A stretch of DNA of 64,000 nt from NCBI GenBank assembly GCA_037951165.1, contig JBBDHG010000024.1:8333001-8397000 (forward strand), read 5' to 3'. The translations under genes and the position numbers were made by a program. Of this stretch, positions 13,258 through 28,200 are shown piece after piece. Positions within the stretch are counted from its first letter, which is position 1, and the number at the start of each line of letters is the position of its first letter. Origin of the DNA: Lophius americanus. Lineage: Eukaryota > Chordata > Actinopteri > Lophiiformes > Lophiidae. The notes beneath the pieces are model-generated. The model saw only the letters and a list, made by a program, of their open reading frames with translations, had not been told where the DNA came from and searched no databases.

Positions 13258-16200
13258 ATGAAATGCCTTCCTGTGGTTGTGTCTGTGGCTCTGCTGGCCT
13301 TGTGTTGCCTGCTGATTCCCAGAGGAGGAGAGAGTGCTGGGGGGATCGTTTCTCTCCGGCAGAATGAAAAGGAGACAGGGGATAAGCTGCATGAAGAGTC
13401 CCTGGATGACCCAGAAAGTGAGCAGGGACATGCTGTGGACCTACTAGGAAGAATTTACAGGCATACGAGAGAAACAGGGGAAGTTGCACAAGCAGGTGAG
13501 TGAAAGAAATCATAAAAGTCCTTCATGTCTGAGCTTCAATGTGGTACGGAGGAGCAGACACAGCCTCTTAGTCTATGACAGCTAAATGAGAAACTCCAGA
13601 TCATCACCTGTGCTCTACTACTACTACTACTACTACCATAGCAAAGAAGAAACACCATAGATGGGTTTTTTTCCTTCACTCCAGACTTGGAGAAAGAGTT
13701 TTGCATCTTGCAGCCAGATTTTTATGACGCTGATCTTTTCCACTTTCTCACTACTCCCGCATGATTAATGCTGACTCTGGTGCACAGTCACTCTGCCAGA
13801 CTGGATAATTGCAGTAAAGTTTATGTCCAATTGGGAAGATGTTGCAGAGGTGATCGTGATATATTCACTGAGCAACTGAACAGATTTATTGTCATTAATG
13901 AAGCACGACTAATGGAAAGAGAGAAAAGAGTTTTCCATGAAAGTGCTTCGGACCTTCAGACAACCTCAGAAGGAAATACTGAAGAACCTCAAGCAACCAC
14001 CAAAATTCGTCTGACTGTCTGAATTTTCCCTCGGTGTTTCATTTTAGTATAGAAACATGTGCATGATGTCAACTCACATTGCTCAAGAATGATAGAAACT
14101 AAAATAAGAACCAAAAGTACATACGCTTTGAATGTTTTGTCAGCACCTAGTACACATAGGCTTTAAATTATTCATTTTTTCATTAATTTTTTATTTTTTG
14201 TATAAAAAATAAATTCAGTTAGGAAGATTGACGGGGTGGGTGGTAAGGGATTAATTTGAGGGAAAGACTTAATGAATGAACATTCTATAAGCTTGTTCTG
14301 ACTTAAAGTGAACTTGGAAAATGAAACAAATTACTCTTTTTCCTCATTTCTTCATTATTCCAGGCAGGGTGAGAAGAGCACCGGAGGAAGGCAAAAAGAA
14401 AAAGAAGGACAAGAAGAAGAAGAAAGAGCCAAGAGATCCCGGTGCCACAAAAAAACCTAAAGCTGACAAGAAGGGAAAGAAGAAGGACAAGCAGAAGACA
14501 ACCACGACTTTACCGCCGACCACGACGCTACCACCGACCACGACGCTTCCGCCAACCACGACGCTGCCGCCAACCACAACACGTGAGGGCAGAAGAGCCA
14601 AGTTTGTACCTTGAATGACTTGGCCTTAAATTAATGTTGTTGACCTTGTGTCCGTCTGCTTCCCCTAGAAATCCCGACTGAACCGCCCACTGAACCTGAG
14701 CCATTCACAGACTACCTTTACCCTCCATGTGAGTAATTGTGGATTTTACACAATCAGATGTATGAGTGTGGAATATGGGCCACCGATTATGGAGTAGAAC
14801 ATGTTGAAACATTCTGCCACATTAAGCCCCAAACAATGTTAAAGCATGGTGGGGAAAAAAACTTAAAGATACCTTTCAAAATCAATTTTAAAGCGGTATC
14901 TTTGAACTTCGAAAAATTACTTTTCTTATTAAATTGAGTTAAATAAAATATCATTTTTTTATGTCAAATTTTGGAGCTGAATTTAAATCTAAATTTTAAA
15001 CCTAAATATTAAATATAAATGTTTACCTAAGTGATAAAAAAAAAAATTAAATCTATATTTTTAATTTCAAACCCAAATGTTGATTCTGAATGTTAAACCG
15101 TAATAGCATCTCTAAACATTAAAACTAAATGTTGAACCAAAATATGAAATCTATTTGTTAAATGTTTAAACCTAAATCTTAAATCTAATGGCCAGATGTC
15201 ATACTTAAATCTTAAATCTAAATGTAAAATCTAAATGCCAATTTCACTCACTCATTCATTTATGCGGACAGTCACGCCTACGTACAATTAAAGTCACTAA
15301 TTTGCTTACATTGTAGAGAATTGTTTGCATTTTTTTGGACTTTGGAAAGAAACCTGAGTACCCTGACAAAACCCACACAAAGTCCGTACAAAAAGGTCCC
15401 AGGATCCCAGGCGGATTTCTACCAAGAACCTTTGTTAAACAATATTTAACACTTTTAAAACACTTTTTGGAAATAGTTGGGAAAAAATGTTGCTGTTTTT
15501 TAGCTATTGGTACCCTGCAATGGAAAATATTTTTTATTTGTATTTAATTTGGACTATCTAAGAAAGTAGCACCCTGCTCCTATGATCTCATAATTGAATT
15601 CTGGGTTGGTAGAACACTTTCAAACATTAATAACTATAAAAAGCTATGCTTAAGGATTTCAAAGGGGGACTCCACCCGTATCAAAGTCTGTTTTACAGGT
15701 TTTAGAGAGTAGAGTCAAACATTTGAACAAGATTTAGAGGCGTTTATGTTTAGTATATAAAGTTTTATTTTGTGGTGTTAGGGGAAGCTCACTTAAGCCG
15801 ATGTGATGTCATATGACTCAGCGTTGATTGGAGCTCCTGACTATACCATCTAAAAGTGTTGAGTTAAAAAAAACACTCTCCCCTAAATCTCATCACTGCT
15901 TGAGGCTTCATTTGCGTCTACAAGTTTAACCCACCAGGATCTCATGCTGAACCTTTGCTGGTGGAGTTTCATTGTGACAAATTTGGGTAGCCATGTTTTT
16001 ACAAGGAATAAGAAAGTATGGACTTCCTGGTTTTGCTGCAGCTTTTATGACATTGACAGCTGGTCTATGACAAGCTTCTAGGATGTTTTTTCAGAGGGTT
16101 ATTTTTAGTTTTGCGTATTTTATTAACAGCACAAATGGGTGTATAAAGGAAAGCACATATAAATAGAAAAATGAAGCCCCTAGACATATGAGACTATCTT

Positions 16201-19200
16201 CCGTCTGTCTCTCTCTTACACATTGATTACATGAAACCAGATGATGAGTACTGGGACCCCGACTCCACACCAGCCAGGCCAGAGCCCGAGAAGGAAGACC
16301 CATTTGCTCCAGTAACAGGAGCCAATGAAGATTATTGGAATCCAGAAGAGAAAGAGCCGTCCACTCCAGCGCCTGACGATTATGATGAATACTGGAAACC
16401 AGAAGAGAAAGAGCCGTCCACTCCAGCGCCTGACAATTATGATGAAAACTGGAAACCAGAGGAGAAAGAGCCGTCCCCTCCAGGGCCTGACGATTATGAT
16501 GAAAACTGGAAACCAGAGGAGAAAGAGCCGTCCCCTCCAGGGCCTGACGATTATGATGACTACTGGAAACCAGAAGAGAAAGAGCCGTCCACTCCAGGGC
16601 CTGATGAATATTATGACTACTGGAAACCAGAGGAGAAAGAGCCGTCCACGCCACCGCCTGAAGACTATGATAACTACTGGAAACCAGAAGAGAAAGAGCC
16701 GTCCACTCCAGCGCCTGATAATTATGATGACTACTGGAAACCAGAGGAGAAAGAGCCGTCCACTCCAGCGCCTGATAATTATGATGACTACTGGAAACCA
16801 GAGGAGAAAGAGCCGTCCACGCCAGCGCCTGAAGACTATGATAACTACTGGAAGCCAGAGGAGAAAGAGCCGTCCACGCCAGCGCCTGAAGACTATGATA
16901 ACTACTGGAAACCAGAGGAGAAAGAGCCAACCAAACCAGCAACTGACGGTGACGATGACTACTGGAAACCAGAGGAGAAGGAACCATACATCCCCGAAGA
17001 GGTGGAGCCAACCTCTCCTACCCCTGAGGTTGGGGAGAAGACTGGAACAGATGAAGGCGATTACTGGGATGCTACATGTATGTACAACTGACTCGTCATT
17101 TTGCTTTGTTTTAACGAAAGCATGAATAACAAAATAATCAATTCAATGTTGAATTTAAAGACAAAAGCACTGTAGTGAACAAAACAGGGTTTTGAAACTT
17201 GAGCTCAATTGTCATATTTTTCTTGCAATTTTTTTTAATTCATGCAGATATTTAGCGCTGGAATGCCTGAATATGTGTTGAATAGGGGGATTCAACACAT
17301 TTGGGGGATGTGGTGCTTGGGACTACATCCCCCAAACACCTACACAAAACACAACAAAGGGTAAACATGTAAGGGGGAACTAGAGAGGTACAGAAAGAAA
17401 ATCTGTACTTTTAAAGAGTTCAAAGTCATGAGCGGGCCATGACACCACACGGAAAGTTAGTTTGCCCTGTGTGTAAAATAAGATAAATCTCTTCCAGTCA
17501 ATTCATATGCACAAAATGTGGACTAAATCGAACCAAGGCTAGAGAATTATAGCCTGAAAATATTTGGAGATTACGTTTTTTAAGAGTCTTTTAAGAGTTC
17601 CGATTTTCATCACAAATGGAGCTTTTTTTCTCTTTTTTTTGCAAAATACAGTCTTTTGCGGACATTACTTCCCAACCATTGGTCGGATTTAGTCCAAATT
17701 TGGTTAAGAATAATCGACTCAAGATCAATTTTTTATATATCATATTTTAATTAAAAATGTTATATTTTACTAACTTGGGGGGAGCTATTTACAAATAACA
17801 ATGTTTTTCGGAAATAACTTCAAATCTTATTTGAGGAATTCAATCTCATAGGTCATACCTCCCCTAAGGTCAATCAATCCTGCCTGTGTCTGTTTAACTT
17901 GCCTGGCTGTTGCCCCTTCCCTATACAAGGTTTAATGGAAATCAGTTCTGTAGTTTTTGTGAATTCCTGCTGATTAATTAACTAACTAACAAACCATCCA
18001 CGCACATGGCTAAGGGTAATGAAGTAGTGAAAATATATCCTGATCCAACCCTTTATCTGAATCCACACAAACATTTAATGGGTTTGTGCGTGGAAATCCT
18101 TTTAACGTTTTTTGTGGAAATCAATCAATCAAAAAAATTTAGTACAATTCTACGAACAAAAAACACATAAAAGAAAATTTAGACAGCATCTGATTTATCC
18201 GTACCTTCGGCAAGATCGAAACAACCATGCCACGGTCTTTTCAGCCTGCCTGGGCGTGCCTCCCTCCTCCGCAAACTTTCATGGAAATAAAATGATCCTG
18301 TAAAATCTACTCTACTACCTCATGCTGAAAGTTTTAGGATCTTTTCTATCTCCTCCAGCCCCGATCCACCTGAAGTCAGCAGTGACTGAACTCATTTTTC
18401 CACAGGATCAGATGTAGGAAACATCTTGTCAAGACTGCCAACATTTCCATAGTCTGTGTCTGACATTAATATGATCGCTTTCTCTGACCTTTAAAAATAC
18501 TAAAATTACTGTTTTAATTTTCCACTCCTGCAGTCGAGTTGCCAGATAATCTTCCATTCCCTGATGGCAAAGAGGTCACTTCTATGGTTGAAACCATAAC
18601 AACAGGTAAATTCTGTCAGTCACACACTATAGAGATTCAATGAAAGGAGCTTTCATGCAAAAATGAATACTCTTGTCAGTTTCTGCTAAGGTGAAGTTTC
18701 TACAAAACATTTCTGGGTCTTCAGAGAAAAACCGCCTTGCTGCATTCTGCTAATGAACAGAAAAAGTCGGGGACTTGCTTGACACCATTTGATTAAAAGC
18801 CTTACAGAATGATATCCAGAAATAATGAAAAAAGTTTTTTAAACCCCTTTTTAACTTTAACTTCACTGTAGCCTATAGGCTAAAGTCGTTAGCAATAACC
18901 ACTGCCTTATATGGGTGCCTGAACTGGAAGGGGCAAACATGCACCTCTTAATAGGATCATCTTCTGCAGAGCTCTTTTAGGATTGATGAAAGCTTCCAAG
19001 CAGCAGGTAAACACTGGAGAATGTAGCGGTCAGAAGTTCTCACTGAAAGAGTTTGTTAAGTTACACATGGTAACGCTTTCAGCTTAGAGGCGACTTTCAA
19101 CTTCAAAAACTATGCAAATAGGTTTCTTTTCACATTAATTTGGGAAGCTCCTAATTCTGAGTTCAAATTTTCCTGGCTTTAATCTCCTTGCTATACTCCT

Positions 19201-22200
19201 GCAAATACCATTACCAGATCATTTGAGTTTACCAACATTTATTTCATCAAAGTAAACACAACTGATAGTTGTTGTGACATCCACTGATACCTGAAAAAAA
19301 TGTGATTGGCTTTTACGTCACAGTCTCATTCAAATTTCTTGCTTAAGTTGAACATTTTCAACTTTTCATTTATATGCGACCAACATAGCAAATAGGTGAA
19401 ATTTTTCATCTAAGCAAAGAAATATATAAATGACACCAACATCACTTGATTGTTGTTGTCCGTTTATTTGTTCTTTACTGCCCTTTTCGGGATGAATAAA
19501 GTCTTCTGAACTTAACCAAACTGAAAATTTGTGCAATTTTGTATTTCGCGAATTTGAGTTTACATTATGGCTTTGAATAAACCTTGTATTTAATCATGAG
19601 ACATGAAAAATTTGATTTGCATTCAGTGAGATGCATCATCACTACACCGTTTCAACTCTATGGAGTCATTATCCCCCACAACATAAAAATAATGAGGGAT
19701 TTAGTCAATGATATGTCTGTACATAAGCATTTGTTATCAGGTGTATGTCTGGCAAAATATACTTTCAGCTCCACCAAACATGGAAATATTATGCATAATA
19801 AAAAGCTGTGCCTTGTAAGAATTATTCTGTATCATTCCCATGGAAACCTATTTTTTAAGGTGAGTCTGAAGGTCAGTTATATCTTTCAGAGCATATCTGG
19901 CAAAGAAAATATTTTAGCTTCACCAAACCTAACACAGAAATTAGCTATACAACATAATTGTAACTTTTGATATTTTGAATTTGAAGTTTTACATATTTCT
20001 GAGTAGCTTCAATTCAAACTAATTGTTTTAAGTCACTGCAGGGAGGCCTTTGTGTCCGGAGCATATCTGAAAAACTGTGCCCACTAGTTTGAAAAAACAT
20101 AAAAATCATAATTCATGAATGAATCATGATAAGCAGTTGTGCGAGCTATTAAATTATTTTTCTTTAATTTATATTTTGAGTTTTCCATACTAAGATCATT
20201 TTATGGTGGAGTCCACATCTTATGTGGAGGAGTAAATTTAACCAGAGTTTACATTGGCAATTGAGCGAGCAGATAAGGGCTAAATTTTCTTTTTCGGACA
20301 ATCTGCTCCTTTGACATCCATCAGCGACGATTTAGATGTTCAGTCAGGCAGTTACCTACTAAAACATCTCTGTAGGCATGGGATCCAGATAAAATGTCCA
20401 TTCTGTCTTTAGACTAAGAGTCAAAATAACACATGGGAATAACATTAGAGTGAGCTGACCAACCCTACTTCTAACAGGAGTGGGTGGGTGGGTTCGCTTG
20501 TTCCACAGAGTCAACAAAACCTTCATTAGATTTGTTGTGTAGTTTAAATGCTCCCTGTCATCAGATGAGAGCTTGTTATGATTCTTGTAAATTCAAATTG
20601 GAGCTTTAACCACCTAATTACATGATAGGCTTCGAAGTGGCGTCCAATTAGAAGACAGTATTTTTGGTTGCACAAATCAGTGTGCTAACTGTAAAACTTT
20701 GCAGATTAAAGCATGTAATCTAGTTAAATCTCACTTTTAATGTGGTGGTGATGTAGCCGTCTCACTTTTTTTTTCATGTAGAGGAGCCCACTACAGCCTC
20801 TCCCTATGGGGGCATGTGGTATGAGGATTACGACGAATATGGAATGAGTATGTGCACACACACAAACACGCGTAACTGACTAGTTATTTTTCTGTTTATT
20901 GTTCCTAATTTTAGGTATTTCTGTCAAAAAAATGTCACTGATTTTCTGCAGGGAGGAAAGAGACAGACGAAAAATGGATGGTGAAGGAGAGGGAGAGAGC
21001 GCAAAAAGAAAGGGAGAGGCTGGAGAAAGGTAAGAATTCCCAGATGTGGGTTCTGTTATTGCATAACATCATGCTGCTCAGTCATGTCTGCCTGTATTTG
21101 TCAAAGACCTCCGATCAGGGTTCAAAAAGACCAACAGATAACAGATCTAAGGTGTTCTCTCCTTTCTTAGATCATTTCTCTATTTAAGAGAATGCAGATG
21201 TGATTTCCCACTGTGTTAAAGTCAAGGAGGGGGTCCAGCCTCTAAAACTAGATGGAGATAAAGAAGTTCAGAAATCTCTTACGACAGCTGAGACTGATCC
21301 ATTTGAAGGGGATTTGATAAAGAAAAAATGCATCAAAGGAGAACTAACAGGCAGTGTTGGGATCTTAATGATTCCCATCTTTTTTTGCCACGTGGCAGCT
21401 GCGTGCAGAGGGGTTAGCTGTTGGTTGAGGCCTGGAGGCCATGATGAACAACACTCTCAGGACCGGTGTCAATAGGGCACGTCCTGTGTGGATGTTTCAC
21501 TGTCGCCCGGGTTCAAGGTGAAAAGCATTTTTAACTGACTTTGACGTTTCTGAGTCAAATCAGTAACTCCGAACAGATGTGTCCACGCCCACAACCACAC
21601 CAGAGGCTCGTTAGATTTTTCATTTTCTTTAATTGACTATTAATAATATAAAGGGAAGAAAATAGCATCCAGGTTTAATTTAAAAAGTATTACACAATAA
21701 CGACTGGACAGATTTTTCTGGAACTTGAGGCATTTTTGGATCCAATGTTTTGGCGAACTTCCCACTCGGATGTAACAACCCTCACAGCCTTTCTACCTCC
21801 ACCCAAGGAGATCATGTTCTCACATGTCTCTGTGTTATGGTTAGTTTGGATGACACAAAAATTACTTGATGGATTTTCATGAAACGTAAAGGTTTTTTCC
21901 CACTTTTGTAATTGGATCCAGATATAGGAGTATATCCAGAATCTTCCACTTTTTCAAACATTGAAACTTATTCAAAGATAGCGAAAGACAGGAACATTCA
22001 ATTTTAGATAGAACCAGAAAAACAAGTGGATACATGTTGTTTTTTAACGTGATAAAGTACAGACGCATAATTTATTCACTGGAGACAAGAAATTATTTTT
22101 TTTTTTCAGCTTAAGAAGATAGTTATCCCTTTGATTTAGATAAACAATTTATCATCAATTACCAGTGTCACTGTGTATCTCACCTGAATGACTTTCATAT

Positions 22201-25200
22201 AAGTCATCTTATATCTGTGAAACCTGCCACGTTGGTTTCACCGATCCTGTCAAGCAGATCAAAACTGGGTTTTCTGTCTGAGAAGCAGCAAAGTCTTAAT
22301 GTGATGTTCAAAGTTGACAGACTAATAACAATACTCTCTGTATTACTTCTAAACCTGTGCATCAATGTCTCAAGTTAAGACCAAAATAAAACTGGATTAA
22401 AATAAACTTATATTATGTCTCTACTAACGCTACTTTGTTTCTCCAAAGGAATTACAAAGTTATCTTTTAATACAAAAAAGTGTATTCCGCATTAACTCAA
22501 CCTTATAGGCTCATGATTAAAATTTAGATTACATTAAGTTTATCTAATAAGTGGTTTGTGCTGTTGCCGCACAGTAAGAAGGTTATGGCCTCAAATCCAC
22601 CCGAGGACTTTTTTTGTTGCGTTTGCATGTTCTCCTTGTTTCGGCTCAGGATCCTCCTGGGTTCTCAGACTTCCTCCCACAATCCAAAAAACATGTGATG
22701 TGGGGGAATTGTTAACTGCAAGCTCCCTGTAGGTTTGGGTGTGTATGTGAATGGTCTTTTGTCTCTATGTGTTGACACTGTGATGAACTGGTGACTTGGT
22801 GCAGCCTGCCTCCTGCCCTAAGTCAACTGGGATAGGCTCCAGCCCCTTGTGCCTCTGGACAGTATAAAATGTTACAGAATATCGTTTAAAGTGTCTAAGT
22901 GTATTCATCTCTGCAATTTCCAACTAGAAGGGTCACAGAGAGTGCATACCTCTACCAAGCGAATTTTGTTATCCTACTCTACTCGCTGTGAATGGTTTGG
23001 CCCAAAGATGGGGTTTCTCATGTATCCCCTCAGTCATATGACTTTGATTATGTGAGAAATGCCATCGTCATGCCTAGCCAATCAGTGGCAGAGTACAACA
23101 GGTCATGAAGTTGCTTTAGTAGGATTCCATTTTTAAGGCGGACATTATAAGATGTTGTTTGAACTGCTAATGTTTCACAGTTTTTGAAATGGAGGTTCAC
23201 GGAGCCGCGCTGTCTTAAGTGTTCAACCAACATGCATTTAATAGTTGTTGCATGGTGGATGCTATTTAAAAGATGGATTTGTTTAACTAGGAAAAAGGAC
23301 CTAGAGATGGATTTAATTTTATTTACCATTTATCCCACCGATCCATCCATGTTCTGTAACAACTCCTCCTGTGCAGGGTTGCAGGGCTGATAATGGTCAA
23401 GAGGTGAAGAACACCTGGACACGTCTCCAGTTCATCAGAGGACTAACACAGAGAGAAAAACAACCATTTACGCTCACACTCATAATCACAAATGATTTAG
23501 AGAAGTTCCTCAATTTAGACTGACCTAGTCACGTGTTTTAAATATGTTTGGACCTTGAAAGGAGGAAGCAGGAAAACCTGGAGGCAGTACATGTAAACTC
23601 CACACATGTGTGGCCCATTGTGGATTTGAACCCAGAACCCTCTTGGTGTGGCACTACTAAACACGTTACCATACTCCTTACACTTAATAACCAATTTCCC
23701 CATAAATTCTACAGAGAGGTGGAGGATGGGTGAGGCAAGAATAGACGGGCTGATCAGGAAAGTTTTATAACTAATACCATTGCTAGTGTACATTCTATTG
23801 ATGCAAAATCGATTTCTAAAAAACGTTGTGGACAGACTAGTTGGACTGGACAAAGTGCTGTTCTATTTTTATTTTTTGCTTCACTTAGTTTCCTAATTAC
23901 TTAGTTTTCCTCAGTCTTTGACTCATAGTTTGTCCATTTGTGGTCGTTGAGTGACCTTAAAACATATTCTACATTCCTACGGTCAGTAAGACCGTAGGAA
24001 TGTAGAATGACAGCCTCACTAACTGTAATAACCGCCACTAATGACAGTGAGAAATTGGAACATAATGTTAGAATATTAATAACAACAATGATCATACTTG
24101 TACTTTTCTTTCATAACAATCTCTCTGGACAAGGACTATCTTAGTTTGAAATGAGCACACTTGGACTGGAATGGAAGACAAAACATCTGGTTTGTTTTTC
24201 TTCACCATCCGCCAGACCTTCACAAGATTCTGGGAATTTTGGAGTATAACATTTGCATAAAAATGTTGAGTCTCTAGATTTGTGGGGAATGAAAAACATA
24301 AAAGAAATAAAATTAAATATTCAGCCAAGACAGTTTATTTAGCTTTGTTTTTCTGAACTCTTCCAGAGAGAGTGGAGAAGCTGAAGGAGGCAGAGGAGCG
24401 GGCCAGGAATAGACCCCGCATCTACAAAGAGCCCAAGAGTAAGTCTGCTCGGAACTTGAAAACATTGCCGGGCTGATACGAATTCACATATCATATGATT
24501 TTGTCTGTGTACGTGGCAGAGTGTCCTCCCTTGGGGATGGAGTCCCGCAAGATCGAGCCAGACCAGCTCTCAGCTTCCTCCATGTCTCAGTACCATTTTG
24601 CACCTCAGAGGGCGCGCCTCAACATGCAGGTAGTTGCTCTCTGGAAGCTTCCATACACTGCAGCCAGCACTTACATAAACCAAACCTGGACATAAACACC
24701 AACTACGAGACTCATGTAGGAAAATACTGTTATTGTTCAGTCTCTCGCTTCAATTAGCTGCTCTTTTAGGATGAGCAAATCCTGATTATTAGTAACTATG
24801 GCGAGCATTAACTGATGTCTGGAGCCAATATACATTTGCAGAAATATTTAAAATATCAATAAAATAAACAGTGGTATATTGTTAGAATATGCTCTGTACT
24901 TGTTTATTTATTTTTAGTTTATATTTGCATTCCATATCATTCAAGAGGAAAATATTGATATAATAATAATATAGTAGTAATATAATTAGTCTCCTTTTAC
25001 CCCATAATAGTGATATAAAATAAAATCAATGTGAATATTAATAAGGATTATAGTTCAAAATGATATAACTGTAATAACAATTATTGTCCATGTTAGTAAT
25101 TAATGTTAATGTTTATATAATATCATTGTTTCTGAACTATTTTCTAAAAATAATTGTCGCCTATTATATATTTCTTATAAAAAAAATCTTTCTTTAGTTT

Positions 25201-28200
25201 TACAACAACCACATTGCAAGTTACAGGTACTTCACATAAATGCCCATGAAGCATATACCTCCACAAAGGCCTAAGAATCCTTTTCTTTTAAATGTAATCC
25301 TAATCTTAATTCCAACAACAGACAGTATTTGCTACATTAAAATAGAGGCCCTCATTGTTCCAAAATGTTTTGAGAAAGAGAATAAAATAAAATAGAATAT
25401 CAGCCTCTTTTCCTCTAAATTTCAAGTGTAACATCTTTGGCCTATGATCTCTCTTCCATTGAGTTTAAGCCTAATCCAGCAAATTTTTCAACTAGTTTGC
25501 AAATGTTCAAAAGCTTTAACAGACGGAAATGCTGAAAATAGTCCTTATTTTTCTGGCAAACAAACAGATTGAAAAACAAACTTCCTTGGTGTCAGTAATT
25601 TGTAAACCGGTGACAGCAGACAGACAGGCAGAGCCTCTGTATTTGCATTTTATGTGCATTGGTATATGTTTTTCGTCCCCGTCTATGTTTCTGTTTGTTG
25701 GTTGGTTGCTTGATTACTAGAAAATATGAAAGGATTGATTCCATAACACTTTGTGGATTGATGTGGCAGGTACCATGAAAGAACCAATAGGTTGTTCTCC
25801 AGTAGGTCAGAGCACACTAAACGGTCAATACTTTTAATGTTCACAATATATAATAATGTATGTGAGCTCAGAGTGAGCCGACATCATGTGATCTGTCCTA
25901 TATGGTGTTCAGGGCTCAGATGATGAAGATGACTTGAGAGGTGGAGCATGGTGTGCCAACTCAGAGGACAGGATCCACTGGATCGAGCTTGATGCTCGCA
26001 GGGAGACAGAGTTCACAGGAGTCATAACACAAGGACGAGACTCCTCGAACGAGTAAGACGCACAGACAGTGAGTGAGAGAAATACTGCATTTACAAAAGC
26101 AGCTTGAATATGTTGAGCTCGTGTCTTCTTGTTTCAGGGATGACTTTGTGATGTCATACTTCATGGCGTTCAGCAATGACAGCAGAGAATGGACTACCAT
26201 CCATGATGGCTTCGCTGACTGGGTGAGTTCTCCTACAGTGATGCCGAGTGATGAGCCAGCATCGATGATGTCACACTGACCCGCTCCGCTGTCTTGTCCA
26301 GTTGTTCTTTGGAAATAATGACAAGGACACTCCGGTGCTGAACCAACTGGCACAGCCTGTGCTGGCACGTTACATCCGAATCATTCCTCAGAGCTGGAAC
26401 GGCTCTCTGTGTATGAGGATGGAGGTCCTGGGATGCCCCGTGCTTGGTGAGCCGAAAACACATCCCTAGAAAAGCTACAGTTCACCTGAACTTACAATTC
26501 AGCCTATATATTTGCTTCCGTTCCAAATTAAAGTCGGATGAAGTCCATAAAACATTTTTGGAGCCTCATAGCAAATAAGTGTTAAAACATTCTGCGGGGA
26601 AGTTTTTTTAAACTAGAAAAACTAGAATAACATACCTCCACCAAGGCCCAACAGTCCGTTTATTTCAATCAAGCCTTGTCCAAAACTCATAACACTGTAA
26701 CATATAATCTAAGATTACAGGATTTCTAACGGCCAACCTTTTAAATCTGATGGTTCCAGATTTTATCTGGATCCTCACCAAATGTAAACATTGCATTCAT
26801 ATGTCAAACACAGTCACGTAATCACTTCCTGTTCAATGGTGGTTGATTTCGTCCCAGACCCTTGCCCTCTGATTTGAATACATTTTGGATGCATTTTCTA
26901 TTCCTTTAGTTGTGTCTAACTGCTACTATCTGCTTTTAAGTCTTTAATCCTTAAGTTATGAACTGCACCCTTTCTGCCTCGTGTTCCAACAGATGGCTGA
27001 TTTGCCTCCGCTGACGTCTCTCAGACCCCCATAATGTCTCAATTTTTTCTACAGATAGGCCGGGTAAATGGGGATATACTGTAGATAACAACCCATAGAC
27101 AACACAAATACAATTCCTGATACAAATAAAGATTTATTTTAAATAAAATAGTTGTTTTTTTTCACAAAAAAAAAAAGCTTTTGCCATGGAACTTGTTATG
27201 GTCACATCAGTGCTAGCAGAACAATAGAAAAGATTTAAAGACAAAAACTATAAATCTTTGGTCAGAAATGGTAAAAAATGTAGATCTCGCCCTAGCTGAA
27301 CCTCATTACGTACCAATACTATGGCAGTATAAGGCATTAAGAAACAAAATTGCATTTTTGCATTAAGTTATGAAAAAACAATCTTTTAAGGTAAAGATTC
27401 ATACCATGTTAGGTAATTTTCCTGTACATTTATATCTTAATGAAAAGAAATCTTGCATATCTACACATTAAGATTTAAAAATTATTCACTGACAAATAAA
27501 AATGTAAAAAACTCAATGTTGAAGAAAATGGGAAAAAGACAGAAATCTACACTAAAGTTTAGTGTGAACTATTCTAAGCAAAGACCCATCCTTCCCAAGT
27601 TTCACTAAAATCCTCTTCTTCAGGTGTTTAGGAGAACATTGCAGCAGAAAAGTCTTGTGTACAAAGATTTTCCGACAGTGTGAACAGAATTTTGATTTTC
27701 AGTCTTTTAAAGCACGTATAATGAATAATAATCTCTGTTTATTTTTATTTGATAGATTCAGCTGATGTTCTATTCAGGCAAAACGAAGTGACTCCAGTAG
27801 ATTATTTGGAGTTCAAACATCACAGCTACTCAGAGATGATTACAGTGAGTATCTTCACATTCCACAATTCTATCTATATTTTCCCAAAGAAGAAGATAAT
27901 TCAGCGGGGAATATTTCCACACAAAATAACATCCATGAAGATGGGAAACCCACAGTTTTCCCATCATTAAGATTGTATGTCCTGCACGATCATCAAAGCA
28001 ATAAGCTGCAGGGATGTTTAGCTGCTGTGACTCGTAAGGAAAGAAGCTTTGAAATATCTGTTTATTAAATATAGTTCAAACAGTGACTGTTTCCTCTTTC
28101 TCACGTGTTCAGCTCATGAAGTCTGTGAATGATGAGTGTCCCAACATCACCAGCATCTACAGCTTGGGCAGGAGCTCAAAGGGACGGGAAATTATGGCCA

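Noticed and set aside
13768..14022. 84-codon frame in aebp1 intron 1
   Set aside because: It lies between well-supported exons whose phases join without it, has no suitable splice sites in frame and resembles nothing known.
16091..17011. 306-codon open frame on the minus strand
   Set aside because: It lies antisense to the 57-bp repeat of aebp1 exon 4. The repeat has no stop in this frame, so it stays open by periodicity. Its product (repeated ALSPLVSSS-type text) is an artefact of the sense repeat.
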